Shown one piece after another: positions 36,201 through 45,600 of a DNA stretch of 64,000 bases. Within the stretch, counting starts at the first letter, position 1; each line of letters opens with the position of its first letter. The translations under genes and the position numbers were made by a program. Source of the DNA: Phlebotomus papatasi. Its lineage: Eukaryota; Arthropoda; Insecta; Diptera; Psychodidae. The notes below the pieces were generated by a model. It was not told the DNA's origin, searched no databases, and saw only the letters and a list, made by a program, of their open reading frames with translations. The DNA lies in NCBI RefSeq assembly GCF_024763615.1, contig NC_077222.1, forward strand, positions 8,370,001 through 8,434,000, in the 5' to 3' direction.

Positions 36201-38418
36201 CATTACCTTTTATCCAAGACACTATTGGAGAATTAAAATCTACTTGTGTTTACACCCATTTAATGCTTTTCCGAAAATCTATTGAAATGTCAAAGTGAAG
36301 TTTTCGTATCTTCCGCTGATGCGTTGAAAAATAGATTTATTTAGAGGGAAGTGCGTTACCTTTTTTTCTAGGTTCTTAATGAATTTGACCCATGGCTATT
36401 TTCCATATTGACATATTGAAAAATAGTAGGGGAAAGTGCTCTCCCTTCGAACGTTCATGTCTTCGAATAATGTGAATTTTCTTTTAGTTTTCCCAAGAGA
36501 CTTATGGCCTCTACACATTGGGAGAAATTTTTGTCAAAAATTACTTTTTGAATGAAATTCCCTGCAGCGTTGTAGGGGGAAACGTCAATTTTCTGTCAAA
36601 AACGCAATTTTTGACGAAAATTGCTCCCAATATGTAGACACCTTTACACATTTCTATTAAATATTAGTTGGCTTATCATCAATTGTTGATAATTCCGTGA
36701 TAATTTAGTGTAAATCTCGAAAAAACAAAAGAAATTCTCGAAGGCATGAACGTTCGAAGGGAGAGCACTTTCCCCTAGTTGTTCGAAGCTTCAGTCGTCC
36801 GAAAGTAGCACTCTTTCCCCTTCTGCATTGTTTTTGAGTTCGAGCAATAATATGTTATGGAGATAAAATCCCTCTAGAATTATTTTCCAGATTTTCTGTG
36901 TTTCCCTGTCCTGAAAGGATTAAACACCTTGACGTATCCATAGGGAGTTCACCTTCTAAATTTATTTGTACTACCACTAACATTGGTATTCTACTAGATA
37001 TAATATTTTCAATGTCAAAATTTACTGTTTCAAAAAGAATTATATCGTGAGGTGGGAATCGCTATGGGAATTCACAAAAAAAACTGATATATAGCATCCT
37101 TCTTGAGAATGTGCAAAAGCAACTTAAAAAGCTCCAGAGAAATCCCTTAGGGGATTGGATTGAAATATCTAATCCTAAGGTTTGCCCAGTGATTTTCTAT
37201 GAATTTTTCATTGAGAAAAGTGAAAATTTTCTATTCGTCTCGATTTTTCTATTTGCTTTTGTAACAATTTGCATCGAACTTTTGTGATTTCGAGCACTCT
37301 TCGAATTTCCCTTTGCCATTTTTTATCATCATCACGTCTCGTTGCAAAGACATTTCACATTTTCTTTGAATTAAAATGTCCTGTGTACATAGAGAAAATA
37401 AATAATCACAGAACTTCGTCTTGTCAAATGTGACGGGGCTGAATAAGTCGGTGATTGAAGATGTTTCACTTTATTTTATGTGGATCAAAAAATGTTGTAT
37501 TCCTAAAAATATTTCTCTACATTTTGCCGAATTTTTCCCTTGAATGAATTCTTTGTGAAAATTTGCGGTAATTGATTCCTTTTTAGTATCATTTGCCAGA
37601 CATACTCAATATGCAAATAACTTAGGACCATAATTAGGTTGAGGTGGATTTAGTATTCTTTTTTTTTATTTCCCTATTTTGTTAAGAGATAAACGGGGAA
37701 TTTGAACTTGGCGTAATATTTTCTTATGAAAAACATGATGAAGATATTTAAGCTTCTAAGCATAAAATATATTTTCTTTAAGATTTCACAGTAACTGGGA
37801 AATAAGCATATACTCTCTTCTTGTCCATAGCTGTTGCAATAAAGTTAATCCTAGGATAAGGGCTGAGCTGGTGTGAATTTTTATAGTTCATATAAAAAGG
37901 AAAAAAAAAGAATAAGAAGAGTAAGACACATAATGTCTGAATTGGGCTTTTATTATGATTAACGTAACTCATTTTTGCAGTCGCACTGAATTACAAAAAA
38001 GGAAAAACTTTATACATTTAAACATAATGCCATGCCACAAGTATAGTTAGTACTTAAGGAAATTTATTTATGTAAAATGTCTCTTGAAAATTTTTTTTAT
38101 TGCTCTAGTTTTCCTCTTCTTCTATTTTCTTCCTCTCATTTCCCTTAGATACATTTGTCATGAAGACTGGAGTGAGGACAGTCAATACTTCTACTACACC
38201 CTAGCACTAATGACATTGCAATTTGTAATTCCAATTGTAGTACTTTGCTTCACATACATTCGTATCGGTAAGTTTTGCAAATTCCTATCTAAAGTTTTGC
38301 TCTAGCACTTAAGTATTTATCGTTTGTGCTATTTTCAGCAATCGCTGTCTGGGGTAAGAGACCACCTGGGGAAGCTGAGAATTCCAGGGATCAAAAAATG
38401 GCACGATCTAAACGAAAG
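26643..38418 (+). CDS. RYa-R: RYamide-receptor-like neuropeptide GPCR, 5' part (4 exons, 3' end missing)
   Basis: Join of 26643-27244, 32225-32338, 38149-38267 and 38339-38418, 305 residues. It encodes a plasma-membrane receptor of the insect RYamide / NPY-like class, which signals through G proteins on binding a C-terminally amidated neuropeptide. Seen: a roughly 87-residue extracellular N-terminus with N-glycosylation sequons at N14, N51 and N65; TM1 about 88-112 with GN at 104-105; TM2 with LALGD (D133); the TM3 cysteine C161 and DRY at 185-187; TM4 with W211; an ECL2 cysteine (C242 or C237); TM5 with P267; then the loop-3 motif RPPGEAE followed by RDQKMARSKRK. From memory of the family, the latter motif and MWPLRPRITKR after DRY match the Drosophila CG5811 lineage better than NPF or sNPF receptors. 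The start is fixed by an in-frame TGA two codons upstream and a good context (A at -3, G at +4). TM6 (CWxP), TM7 (NPxxY) and the tail are absent, so the gene continues beyond 64 kb or its last exons were missed. The symbol is by analogy. Confidence 0.85.
28536..29329. mobile_element. MITE-like element L (794 bp)
   Basis: Inverted repeats of about 35 bp. TTGGCCTCAATTCTGAGACC then repeated AAGATC at the left, and the reverse complement at the right. GATCAAGATC hexamer runs extend inward on both sides. No transposase frame. Confidence 0.82.
29434..29641. mobile_element. MITE family O
   Basis: 208 bp. TAGGGAAAGGTGACCTACCT at the left and, inverted at the right, TAGGGGAAAATGACCTGCCT. Bounded by TA; member of the TA-GGG group. 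Confidence 0.78.
30053..30936. mobile_element. Element family M, copy 1 (complete, 884 bp)
   Basis: Ends TTAAGGGGTTACGTGGGT and ACCCACGTAACCCCTTAA form an 18-bp perfect inverted repeat. It carries a smaller inverted-repeat element at 30206-30410. No transposase frame. Confidence 0.85.
30206..30410. mobile_element. MITE BB nested in M1
   Basis: About 205 bp. GGGGTGGAATGATAACTTTT at the left and its counterpart AAGAAGTTATCATGTCACCC at the right, with TAGTATCGAT/CGATACTATC further in. It interrupts M1 just after CAGCCGTTGAGAT. Confidence 0.7.
32225..32338 (+). CDS. RYa-R: RYamide receptor exon 2 (TM4 and start of ECL2)
   Basis: 114 nt between CTTTGCAG and GTAAGT. The first base completes AG|A (Arg201); the frame then reads YAKCIIAVVWV through GWHQKCD and ends with AA of a split Lys codon. 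It holds TM4 with the conserved Trp (W211) and the first part of extracellular loop 2. A longer open frame around it (32145-32342) starts in intron sequence and is not the coding start. Confidence 0.88.
33440..36250 (+). repeat. Dispersed repeat V, copy 2 with expanded internal array
   Basis: The left block (33480-33600) and right block (35925-36240) match copy 1 (636-1170). Between them is about 2.2 kb of TTCGAA-rich tandem sequence absent from copy 1. TTCGAATTTCGAA occurs in both blocks. Confidence 0.65.
34100..35745 (+). repeat. Tandem array, about 127-bp unit and 464-bp higher period
   Basis: The word GCTTTTTCGAAAATCTATCG or a variant recurs near 34131, 34258, 34509, 34896 and 35023, spacings near multiples of 126. 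A 464-bp block (34651-35114) is repeated next to itself (35115-35578) with about 90% identity, and a third partial copy runs to about 35745 (anchor CAGTAT at 34661 and 35125). Confidence 0.8.
36427..36777. mobile_element. MITE family B-prime, nested in B3
   Basis: 351 bp with inverted repeats of about 40 bp. TAGGGGAAAGTGCTCTCCCT followed by TCGAACGTTCATG at the left, mirrored to CCCCTA at the right. Carries the T-like element 36506-36644. Confidence 0.87.
36506..36644. mobile_element. T-like MITE nested in B-prime
   Basis: About 139 bp. GGCCTCTACACATTGGGAGA then AATTTTTGTCAAAAATT at the left, mirrored by CAATTTTTGACGAAAATTGC and CCAATATGTAGACACC at the right. The outer ends resemble family T (GGCCTCTACACACTAG). 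Confidence 0.78.
38149..38267 (+). CDS. RYa-R: RYamide receptor exon 3 (ECL2 cysteine and TM5)
   Basis: 119 nt after a strong polypyrimidine tract ending CCCTTAG. The first base completes AA|A (Lys239); the frame reads YICHEDW through FTYIRI and ends with a single G before GTAAGT. It contains ECL2 Cys (C242) and TM5 with Pro (QFVIP, P267) and the Tyr of FTY. Confidence 0.88.
38268..38338 (+). other. Intron 3 of the receptor gene (71 bp)
   Basis: Short GT-AG intron, phase 1, between GTAAGT and TTTTCAG. Its size is typical of minimal dipteran introns, unlike its two kilobase-scale neighbours. Confidence 0.88.
38339..38418 (+). CDS. RYa-R: RYamide receptor exon 4 (start of intracellular loop 3)
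   Basis: 80 nt after TTTTCAG. G|CA makes Ala279; then IAVWGKRPPGEAE and RDQKMARSKRK, ending in phase 0 before GTACTG. The RPPGEAE-RDQ-MARSKRK stretch is the most family-diagnostic part of the protein. The next family residues would be MVKMM leading into TM6; no such exon was found downstream in the window. Confidence 0.87.
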
Positions 38419-38702
38419 GTACTGTAAACAATTAATTCTTTATTGTGAATTCTCCTTTCTGTATTTTCTGCACCGACACTTCATTATTGGTGAATTTTTT
38501 TGAGAATTAAAAATTGCTGAGTGAGAGTAGGAATAGGGGCGTGGTACCTCTTTTTTGACTTTACAAAAAACTCAAAAAATAATTCAGGGTTTAATTTACA
38601 GAACTTGAAACGAAAGTTCTAACTGGCATTAAGGATATCGCTAATAAGATTTAATTTTGAACTTGTGCTATTTGTACTTGGAGTATAAGAGACATAAAAA
38701 AC

Positions 38703-39181
38703 TAGGGGAAGGCTTCCAAGCTTCGCACATACTCTAGCTTCGAACACTTCATATTTTTTTTCCATATTCCTTTAATGAAACTTACCTATGGCAATACATT
38801 TTATTAGCTAGTATCCTGAAAAAATTAATAAATAATTCATTCGGAAAATATGAAGTGTTCCAAACCAGAGTACAGTGCCAGCTTTGTAATCCGGATGATT
38901 TTGAGACAATATGACAGATGTCCGCTTCGTAATCCAGATGGATTTTTGAATTTGTTCAACGTCTCGAAAATATAATACAAGATTTTTTTGTAGAATTAGA
39001 ATAAAAGTTTTAAGGAAGCTAAAAAAGACATAATTAGAGAATTCTATGCTATTATACTTCATTTATTAGACAAAAACATCACAGGATAAATCATTTTCAT
39101 TGCTGAACACACATGCATACATGACATGCATTAGAGAGCGGGCACTGTATGTGCGAAGCTTGAAAGCTATGCCTTCCCCTA
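38703..39181. mobile_element. MITE-like element S (479 bp)
   Basis: TAGGGGAAGGCTTCCAAGCT then TCGCACATAC at the left. The inverted right end reads, in reverse complement, TAGGGGAAGGCATAGCTTTC then AAGCTTCGCACATAC. TA on both sides. The internal ATATGAAGTGTTC / GAACACTTCATAT is a second inverted pair. Confidence 0.8.
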
Positions 39182-39367
39182 AATTAATTTTAAAGTAATT
39201 AATATAAATTATGAGCAATTTAATTAAGAATAACTATTGCATATAATAAGTACTCATTCTATGAGTACTATTTCGATCGAGTAAACTCGATTTCCAAGGT
39301 TTCCAATTTTTTATTGCACATTCTTGTTTAAGATTTACTTCAGTTTTAAATATTCTTAAAAACCAAC

Positions 39368-39522
39368 TAGAGGAAAGCACGCTACCTTTGGACGATTCAA
39401 GTTTCGAACAACTTATCTTGTTAGAAAATGTTTTTAATGAATTTGGTCCAACCATTAATAACCTAAAAACAAGACTTGTCCAAAGGTTTAATCAATCGTT
39501 CGAAGGTAGCGCGCTTTCCTCC
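39368..39522. mobile_element. MITE family B, copy 4 (internally deleted)
   Basis: 155 bp. TAGAGGAAAGCACGCTACCT and TTCGAAGGTAGCGCGCTTTC ends; most of the usual interior is missing. Confidence 0.82.
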
Positions 39523-39775
39523 GGTTTCTTCAAGAAGATTCTAGATTCTATACATTTTGTTATTCTATTCAAATGTCCTTTAAAAATATATCAATTACTG
39601 CAAAATTAAAAAAGTTTAAACTGATCGAGTATAGTTCGTGAACAACTCAAGGACTAACCAACATGGGGATAACGATACTTCTGGAGAGAATGTGAAATGA
39701 CATAAATTGCAAAATCCATAGAATCAAGTAGAATCACAGAATCTAGGCAAATTTAAATAGAATCGCGCAGTCATA

Positions 39776-39972
39776 GAGATTATTTACACCACCGCTTAGA
39801 CTGATATTGAATAGTCCCAAAATCGGATTTCGGAACAGTTTAGTCTCAATTTAATGCGGCGGTGTAAATGGCCTCAATGAAACCGTTTAGATTATCGCCC
39901 CAGATTGAGACAAAATTGTCCCAAAAACCGATTTTGGGACAATTCCATTTCAATGTTGCGGTGTAAATAGAC
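39776..39972. mobile_element. MITE family R, copy 2
   Basis: TATTTACACCACCGCTTAGA at the left and CAATGTTGCGGTGTAAATAG at the right; interior CCCAAAATCGGATTTCGGAA as in copy 1. Confidence 0.85.
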
Positions 39973-40101
39973 TCAGATAGCGCTAGAGTCGCCTATGACC
40001 GATTAGCCATCGATGGTAGTGCTGTTCTTATTCAGTTGCCTACGATAACGTTTAGAGTTCCTAAGATTCGGAAACATGAAAAATCAGAATCATAAATGAA
40101 A

Positions 40102-40323
40102 TAGGGAAAGTGCGCTACCTTCGGACCACTCAAGCTTCGAACAATTAATTTTTTCTTCAATGTATTTTAAATTAATCTGGCCCATTATAATATTGTATTT
40201 CAATAGCTGGTCAAATCCCTCAAATTTCCAGAAAAGAGCTACTGGTAAAATCCATTAAGAACATGGGAAAGAAAGTGAGTTGTCTGAAGCTTGAGTCGTA
40301 CGAAGGCAGCGTGCTTTCCCCTA
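40102..40323. mobile_element. MITE family B, copy 5 (complete)
   Basis: 222 bp. TAGGGAAAGTGCGCTACCTT and CGAAGGCAGCGTGCTTTCCC then CTA. Bounded by TA. Confidence 0.87.
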
Positions 40324-40910
40324 CAGTATTCCTCTACATATTTTTAAAATATGAACGATTGACCGACGCGACTCTTGAATTCAAAATGTAAAATTTGAGA
40401 GTTAGTAAAAAGAGCCTTGCCTAGAGTCTGAATTAGAACGATTTTTCTCTGGGGCTTCCTCAATATTATCTTCTTGGACGAATTCTATTTACTTAACAAT
40501 AAATTATTATGATATAATTCCTAAGCTTATTTTTCTTGATTTAGGATAAGGTCATTTCATATGAGCACTCTTATGTTTTTTTTTAAATATGATTCACATC
40601 CGAGAAACTTGACTGTAAATGGGAATCTCGGAGTACACACAGAGAAATTTTAGTGGCATAACAACTCCAAATGGTGTTGTCGGACACACCAACCTCAACC
40701 CCAAAATCAACTAACCCCAATTCGGTGTTCAGAATACACCAAGTGGTGTCACAAAGTAACTAACACCGGCTTTGGGTTTCTGATTACACCAATTTTACAC
40801 CAATTATTAACACCAAATTTAGCGTTGTTGGAACACCATTGTGGATTTTGTATCACACCATCTCAAGAAAATATAGGTGTTCCTTTTACACCAATAAATG
40901 AAAAATGTCT

Positions 40911-41214
40911 ACAGATTTGCAACTAAAACTAAATGATCAAAGGATTTAGAATTAGGGCATTGCCATTCATTGGATGGGATTTGAAATTAAATTTCTGGGT
41001 GTTTCTATTTAAGAATTTTCCATTTTTCTGCGTGATTTTTATTAATTTTTGACCATTGTTTGAGGGCTTGGGGCCCTCCCTGGATGATATTCTCTGTATT
41101 TCAAAGCCATTTGGTGCGTGAAAATCTTTTTCCAACATTTAAGCCTGCGCCGAGATTTGAACACGCGACCTTTGTGATGACAGTCGAGCATCTTCCAGCT
41201 GCGCCACGAACTCC
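40911..41214 (-). mobile_element. tRNA-derived SINE-like unit in element P
   Basis: On the minus strand the head 41214-41143 reads GTTCGTGGCGCAGCTGGAAG (box-A like), then a tRNA-like box B (GGTCGCGTGTTCAAATCTCG). A unique tail to 40911 includes the 122-bp segment 40911-41032, which recurs at 41294-41415. Confidence 0.6.
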
Positions 41215-41293
41215 TATAATGTATTCAAAGCATATCGGGAACCGTTGCATCGGCACACACGATATTCCAAAATTAGAGATTACAATTAGAATT

Positions 41294-41415
41294 ACAGATT
41301 TGCAACTAAAACTAAATGATCAAGGATTTAGAATTAGGGCATTGGCATTCATTGGATGGGATTTGAAATTAAATTCCTGGGTGTTTCTGCTTAAGAATTT
41401 TTCATTTTTCTGTGT
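41294..41415 (-). repeat. SINE tail, headless second copy in P
   Basis: Direct repeat of 40911-41032 at about 93% identity (ACAGATTTGCAACTAAAACT, ATTCATTGGATGGGATTTGA). Confidence 0.85.
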
Positions 41416-41677
41416 GTGTGGTCGATGGTGAGCGACGAACACCGTTTGGCGTTGCAACAGCACTGTTTAGAAAATTGATGGTGTTACTTTAGCACCATTT
41501 CAGTGATTTCTGTGGCGGAGTTAATACAACACCGCCAAAGCATTTCATAGAACACCATTGATTCAAAACTAGGTGTTAATTTGGTGTGAATGCTACTACG
41601 TTTGGTGTTCAAGCAACACCAACACCAAATTCAACCCCAAATTCAACACCGCTTTCTCAAAATCACTTCTCTGTGTG

Positions 41678-41891
41678 TAGAGAAAAGCGCGCTACCTTCA
41701 GGCGACTTAAGCTTTAAACAATATGTTTTTAATGAATTTGAGCCATTATAATATTTTATTTTAATAGCTAGTCCAACGCCTCAAATTTCCTGAAAAGGGC
41801 TATGGACGCTATGGATTAAATCTATTAGGAATATAGAAAAAAATGTGTTGTCCGAAGCTTGAATCGCCCGAATGTATCACGCTTTCCTCTA
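41678..41891. mobile_element. MITE family B, copy 6 (complete)
   Basis: 214 bp. TAGAGAAAAGCGCGCTACCT and CGCTTTCCTCTA ends; AATAGCTAGTCCAACGCCTC interior. It abuts element P through a shared TA. Confidence 0.85.
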
Positions 41892-41995
41892 CGGTTTTGA
41901 AGTGTTGAATCATAAAGAGAATCACACCTTTGGAATACTGAATAGTGGAATACCGATGCAATTTTTTCGATCTTGGTAATATTTTTCAAAATAAC

Positions 41996-42340
41996 TTAAA
42001 ACATTTCGTAAATTTTTTTTTTTGTAAATGTTTGTGAATTCTTACTGAAGATGTGCAAAATATTTGTAAATCGTATGTCCCATTAAATAGGTAATGAAAT
42101 TTTGTAGTTTTTCACAAACATTGCTAGAAACTTGAGCATTTTTCGTTCTTTTACAAACATTTCTTCGTAAATGTTCGTAATTAACACCAAAGTGTTCGTA
42201 AGATTTTGTCATCTATTTTTTAAGAACTGTTTCTAAAAGTTTTGCAAAATAGAGAAAAATGTACGAATAAATGTTTGTGAAAAATCACAAACTTTTACGA
42301 ACTTTTTAGTTTGTTATACTATTTACAAAAACATTTCGTA
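41996..42340. repeat. Cluster of ACATTTCGTAA / TTTGTAAATG words
   Basis: At least eight variants of (A)CATTT(C)GTAAA and its complement in 345 bp. Ends are direct rather than inverted (AACATTTCGTAA at 41998 and 42333). Unclassified. Confidence 0.45.
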
Positions 42341-42672
42341 AGTTCCCAGTCGGAAGTAAGAAACATCTACTTACGGACAATTTTATGTTTTTTTTGTCTA
42401 CGTAAGATAATAAAAAAAAATTTCATTCTTAAAATATTACTAAACCATGTCAAAAATCTAAATAAATATTTTGGCAAATATTTTAAGAATCTTTCACAGG
42501 TATTTGAAAATTTATTCCAAATAAATTGTCCTGCTTTTCATGAATATAATGTCGTAGATTTGTAAGTTACTTAATGATATTATCTGAATTCAGGCCGATA
42601 TTTGATTTATAATTTACTTATTAAAAAAAAAAACCTAAAATGTCGTTTTTTCTAAGTCTTTTTAAAAATACG

Positions 42673-42907
42673 TAGGGTAAAGTGTATAATTTGGAATTAG
42701 TGTTATAAGTTGGACAATTCGCCGGTACAAGTTGGACATGGCTTTTTTCTTGATAAATATAGTACAAAATTTGTTTTGAAGGACAAGGAACCAAATTATA
42801 AAACTAAAGCATTAAAAATATACAAATAAAAATGAAGTACTAAATTTATCAAGACAAAAAGCGCTGTCCAAATTGTACCATTGTCCAACTTGTACCACTT
42901 TACCCTA
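42673..42907. mobile_element. MITE family H
   Basis: 235 bp. TAGGGTAAAGTGTATAATTT at the left and, inverted at the right, TAGGGTAAAGTGGTACAAGT. The TGTCCAACTTGTACCA / GGTACAAGTTGGACA pair lies next inward. Confidence 0.82.
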
Positions 42908-44721
42908 GTTCATTATTTATCAATTACTAAAATAAAGTGATTTTAGAGTCATATTCTTAATAATCTTAAAAAAAATTATTAAATTAAATTTTTTTCCCAC
43001 ATTAGGACATTATTATTTTAGTTCTGATTTGAATGACAGGTAAATTATTTATCCTTGGGATCTTTAGCATTATAATAACTTCTAAGGAGTTTAACTCCGT
43101 TTTTACTTTAAAAGAATTTGGTAATCAAAGCTAAGACGGCGGAGGTCGCTAAAAACTACAACTTTTGTGTAAGCATTTACAATGAATAAAATCTATCAAA
43201 CTAATTATTTAACGATTTATCGAGACTTTTTATCAATAAAGATATTTTCCTTCCACAGAAAACATTATAAGACCTACAATTCATTAACTTTTGTTTTTTT
43301 GCCAACCAAAAGCTGAATACGTCAAAAGCTTATACGTCACTGATTGATGGAATTAACAATTACCCATTTTTAATTAGCCAATAAATAGGTTTGTCCTGTG
43401 GCCTTGGAGTTGTTGACGAAGTATAAATTAACTCCCTTCGTTCCCTTCCTTATTTAATATTGTATGAAAGATATTTTTCCACTATGTACTGGTATACCGT
43501 ATACCTATTTTCTTTGAAGTTTTGCAAATTAGTCATACTTTGTGCTTATTTTTCTCTTTTATTTTTACTTTATTATTTCTATTCCATCTGAATAGCAAAT
43601 ACGCGGAATTTTTATTTATTCTTTTTTAGAGAGAGAAGAGCTAATGATTCGGGAATAAAAAAATAACCTACATACTCTTTGTGTGTTACAAAAAACTCAT
43701 TGACACTCTACAAACATATTTGAAATGTGCCGTATTTTTTGTGAATATTCGTCCATATACTTTTTTATCAAATGTTTTGAAAAATTCGGAGATTAATATA
43801 AGCCAAAGGATGTGGAATATAAAATCAACTTTGGAATAGGTATAAAAAGTATCTGTGATTTTGCAGTTATTTGATTTTCAAGCTAAATAAATTGAAATTT
43901 ATCTAAATACCATAAATCGACAATAACGATTTTGATTGGATTACATATCCAAAAACAATTGAAATGATGGAAATCCTACATCCTTGTTATTTGATATACG
44001 ATCAATAAAGTTGATATCTTAAATAGAAATATGTTGAGTGACACACTATTTCCTGGATGGTGAACAACATTTTGAGTGTGTTTCCTTTGAAGAATACTTA
44101 CAAAGCAGAGGACTAGCAATTTCATTCCTAGCAAAAGAATAATATTGTTATTAATCGCATCAAGAGATTCGTTTATTCACTCGTTTCGAATTATCCTCGT
44201 ATTGGGTGAATTATCTAGTCTATCGTATGTACGATTGCACAGGAGTGGTTCCTTTTTAATAGGGATTCCTCTTTTGCACTTCCTTCTCTAAATATTCGTT
44301 GTAGGTGTAACGTGTAACGGATATTGTAATGCATTCACAATGAAATGTGGATATATACCAAATTTTCTTTTGATTTGACGCAATTTCAATTACCTTCGAA
44401 TGATAATATTATTTTCATTGGACCCAGTTTTGTTGTGACAATCGAACCCGGGATTTGGGAATAATTCAGTTTAGTTGATTCAGCTTTTGTATTTTTAACT
44501 GAGGTTTTTTATTCAAATACACTGAAAAAAATTCGAATGTAATAAAATAACATCCCGGTACTCATAATTTGACCCTTACGCTAATAATCCGGTGTATTAT
44601 AAGTTAAAGAAAGCCTAATAAAAAAATTACACATAAAAGAAAAATGTTGATAGATTTTTATCGTCTTTTTTGCTCAGCAAGCGTGAAGAAGTAGTAATGA
44701 TAATTTATATGCCGTAGATGA
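42908..44721. other. No recognisable feature (1.8 kb)
   Basis: AT-rich intron sequence. The CACTGAAAAAAATTC at 44520 could be a lone transposon end, but no partner was found. Confidence 0.35.
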
Positions 44722-44870
44722 GGGTAACTTTGCCCCCTACTCTTAGTAAGATTTTCTTTAATTCTAGCACTGAGGGATAGACTTCTCCGATCGGATATGG
44801 TAGTTTGTAACGGTGAAGGCCGCATACTTAAGTGCTAGAATTAAAGATAAGGTAACTAACAGCAAGGGAC
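44722..44870. repeat. Inverted-repeat element AA, copy 1
   Basis: TTTCTTTAATTCTAGCACT at 44752 and AGTGCTAGAATTAAAGATAA at 44831 pair. GGGTAACTTTGCCCC outside the left arm recurs, inverted, at 53060-53075. Confidence 0.5.
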
Positions 44871-44983
44871 AGAGTCGTCCCTGAAAGATAAAATCAACCG
44901 TATCTGCAGTACCCAAGGAGCAAATTTTTATTCTAATTAATAATAACTTGTTTCTGGATTCAAAGAATGATAAAAAATTCTAA

Positions 44984-45092
44984 TGGCATCTGGACACTAG
45001 AGAAATATATGTCCATATTTGACAGTTTCTCCTACACAAGAGTAGGTAGTTTGCTTCAATATGGACATAATTTTATCTACTGTGCAGAGGCT
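44984..45092. mobile_element. MITE family T, copy 1
   Basis: 109 bp palindrome-like. CACTAGAGAAATATATGTCC and ATTGAAG/GCTTCAATATGGACATAA arms around a short loop. Confidence 0.8.
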
Positions 45093-45094
45093 CT

Positions 45095-45237
45095 AATATC
45101 TTGAGTGATTTATAAATCGGGTTAAATCGGTTGAGAACCGGTAAACGGTAAATGATGCGAAAGTACTTTTGAGGAATAGCATCTAAGTCACGAGTTCGAG
45201 CACTTCGCAAAGCCTGTGACGCTTTGCCACTCTTTTT
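45095..45237 (-). mobile_element. SINE-like unit with tRNA-like head
   Basis: On the minus strand GAGTGGCAAAGCGTCACAGG (box-A like) is followed by AGTGCTCGAACTCGTGAC (box-B like) and a tail (CATTTACCGTTTACCGGTTC). The tail matches, in the same orientation, the sequence at 50700-50772. Confidence 0.5.
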
Positions 45238-45276
45238 TACATAAGAAAAATGCGTACTATAAGGGAACATAGATTA

Positions 45277-45464
45277 TACGGGCTTCAGACCTAAGGCTTA
45301 GCCATGTGGCTTCTCTCATTTTTTATATCAAGATTTTTTGGAAAATTATCACTTAAGATTGGACAACATGGACGAGTGATCCTTTAAATTAAAAAAAAAC
45401 CAATATAATTGGTTGGTATTTTGACAATCGGGAACTGGGCTAAACCTTAGATCTGAAGCGGGCC
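45277..45464 (-). mobile_element. MITE family A, copy 6 (complete)
   Basis: 188 bp, reverse orientation. TACGGGCTTCAGACCTAAGG at the left, GATCTGAAGCGGGCC at the right; TTA duplicated on both sides (45274-45276 and 45465-45467). Confidence 0.9.
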
Positions 45465-45471
45465 TTATGCC

Positions 45472-45600
45472 GAAAATAGACACAGGCTGATCCTAGAGAA
45501 TGCTCAGCTCGAAAAATTTGGCGGTAAGGGATCAGCCTAAACTATCTTACATTGAGGTTTTTGGATCAAGGATTAGCGTTTACTTACACCGTAAATTTCT
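45472..45600 (+). mobile_element. MITE family Q, partial copy 3
   Basis: AAAATAGACACAGGCTGATCCT and the following GAGAATGCTCAGCTCGAAAAATTTGGCGGTAAG pattern matches the left arms of Q1 and Q2. The right end is not identifiable. Confidence 0.5.

Larger units (their letters stand above)
36352..36821. mobile_element. MITE family B, copy 3 (outer element of a three-level nest)
   Basis: Left end TAGAGGGAAGTGCGTTACC, right end GAAGCTTCAGTCGTCCGAAA then GTAGCACTCTTTCCCC, interior TTCTTAATGAATTTGACCCA. Split at 36426/36778 by element B-prime. Confidence 0.75.
32339..38148 (+). other. Intron 2 of the receptor gene (5,810 bp)
   Basis: GT-AG intron, phase 2. It contains repeat V2 with its tandem array (33440-36250) and the nested MITE cluster at 36352-36821. 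A short C homopolymer lies near 32529-32539. The stretches 32340-33440 and 36822-38090 hold nothing recognisable; the last 60 bases are a strong polypyrimidine tract. Confidence 0.8.
40634..41679. mobile_element. Element P (1,046 bp) rich in GGTGTT words, with SINE inside
   Basis: Ends CACACAGAGAAATTT and CACTTCTCTGTGTG with TA on both sides. Both flanks are packed with GGTGTT/AACACC words. The middle (40911-41415) is a SINE-like insertion with a direct repeat. The right TA is also the left TA of B6. No transposase frame. Confidence 0.8.

Noticed and set aside
44438..44462. tRNA box-B-like GAACCCGGGATT
   Set aside because: No box A or stem partners at the right distance on either strand.
44520..44640. 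CACTGAAAAAAATTC as the end of another family-C element
   Set aside because: No mirrored partner within 1 kb, and the interior does not match C.
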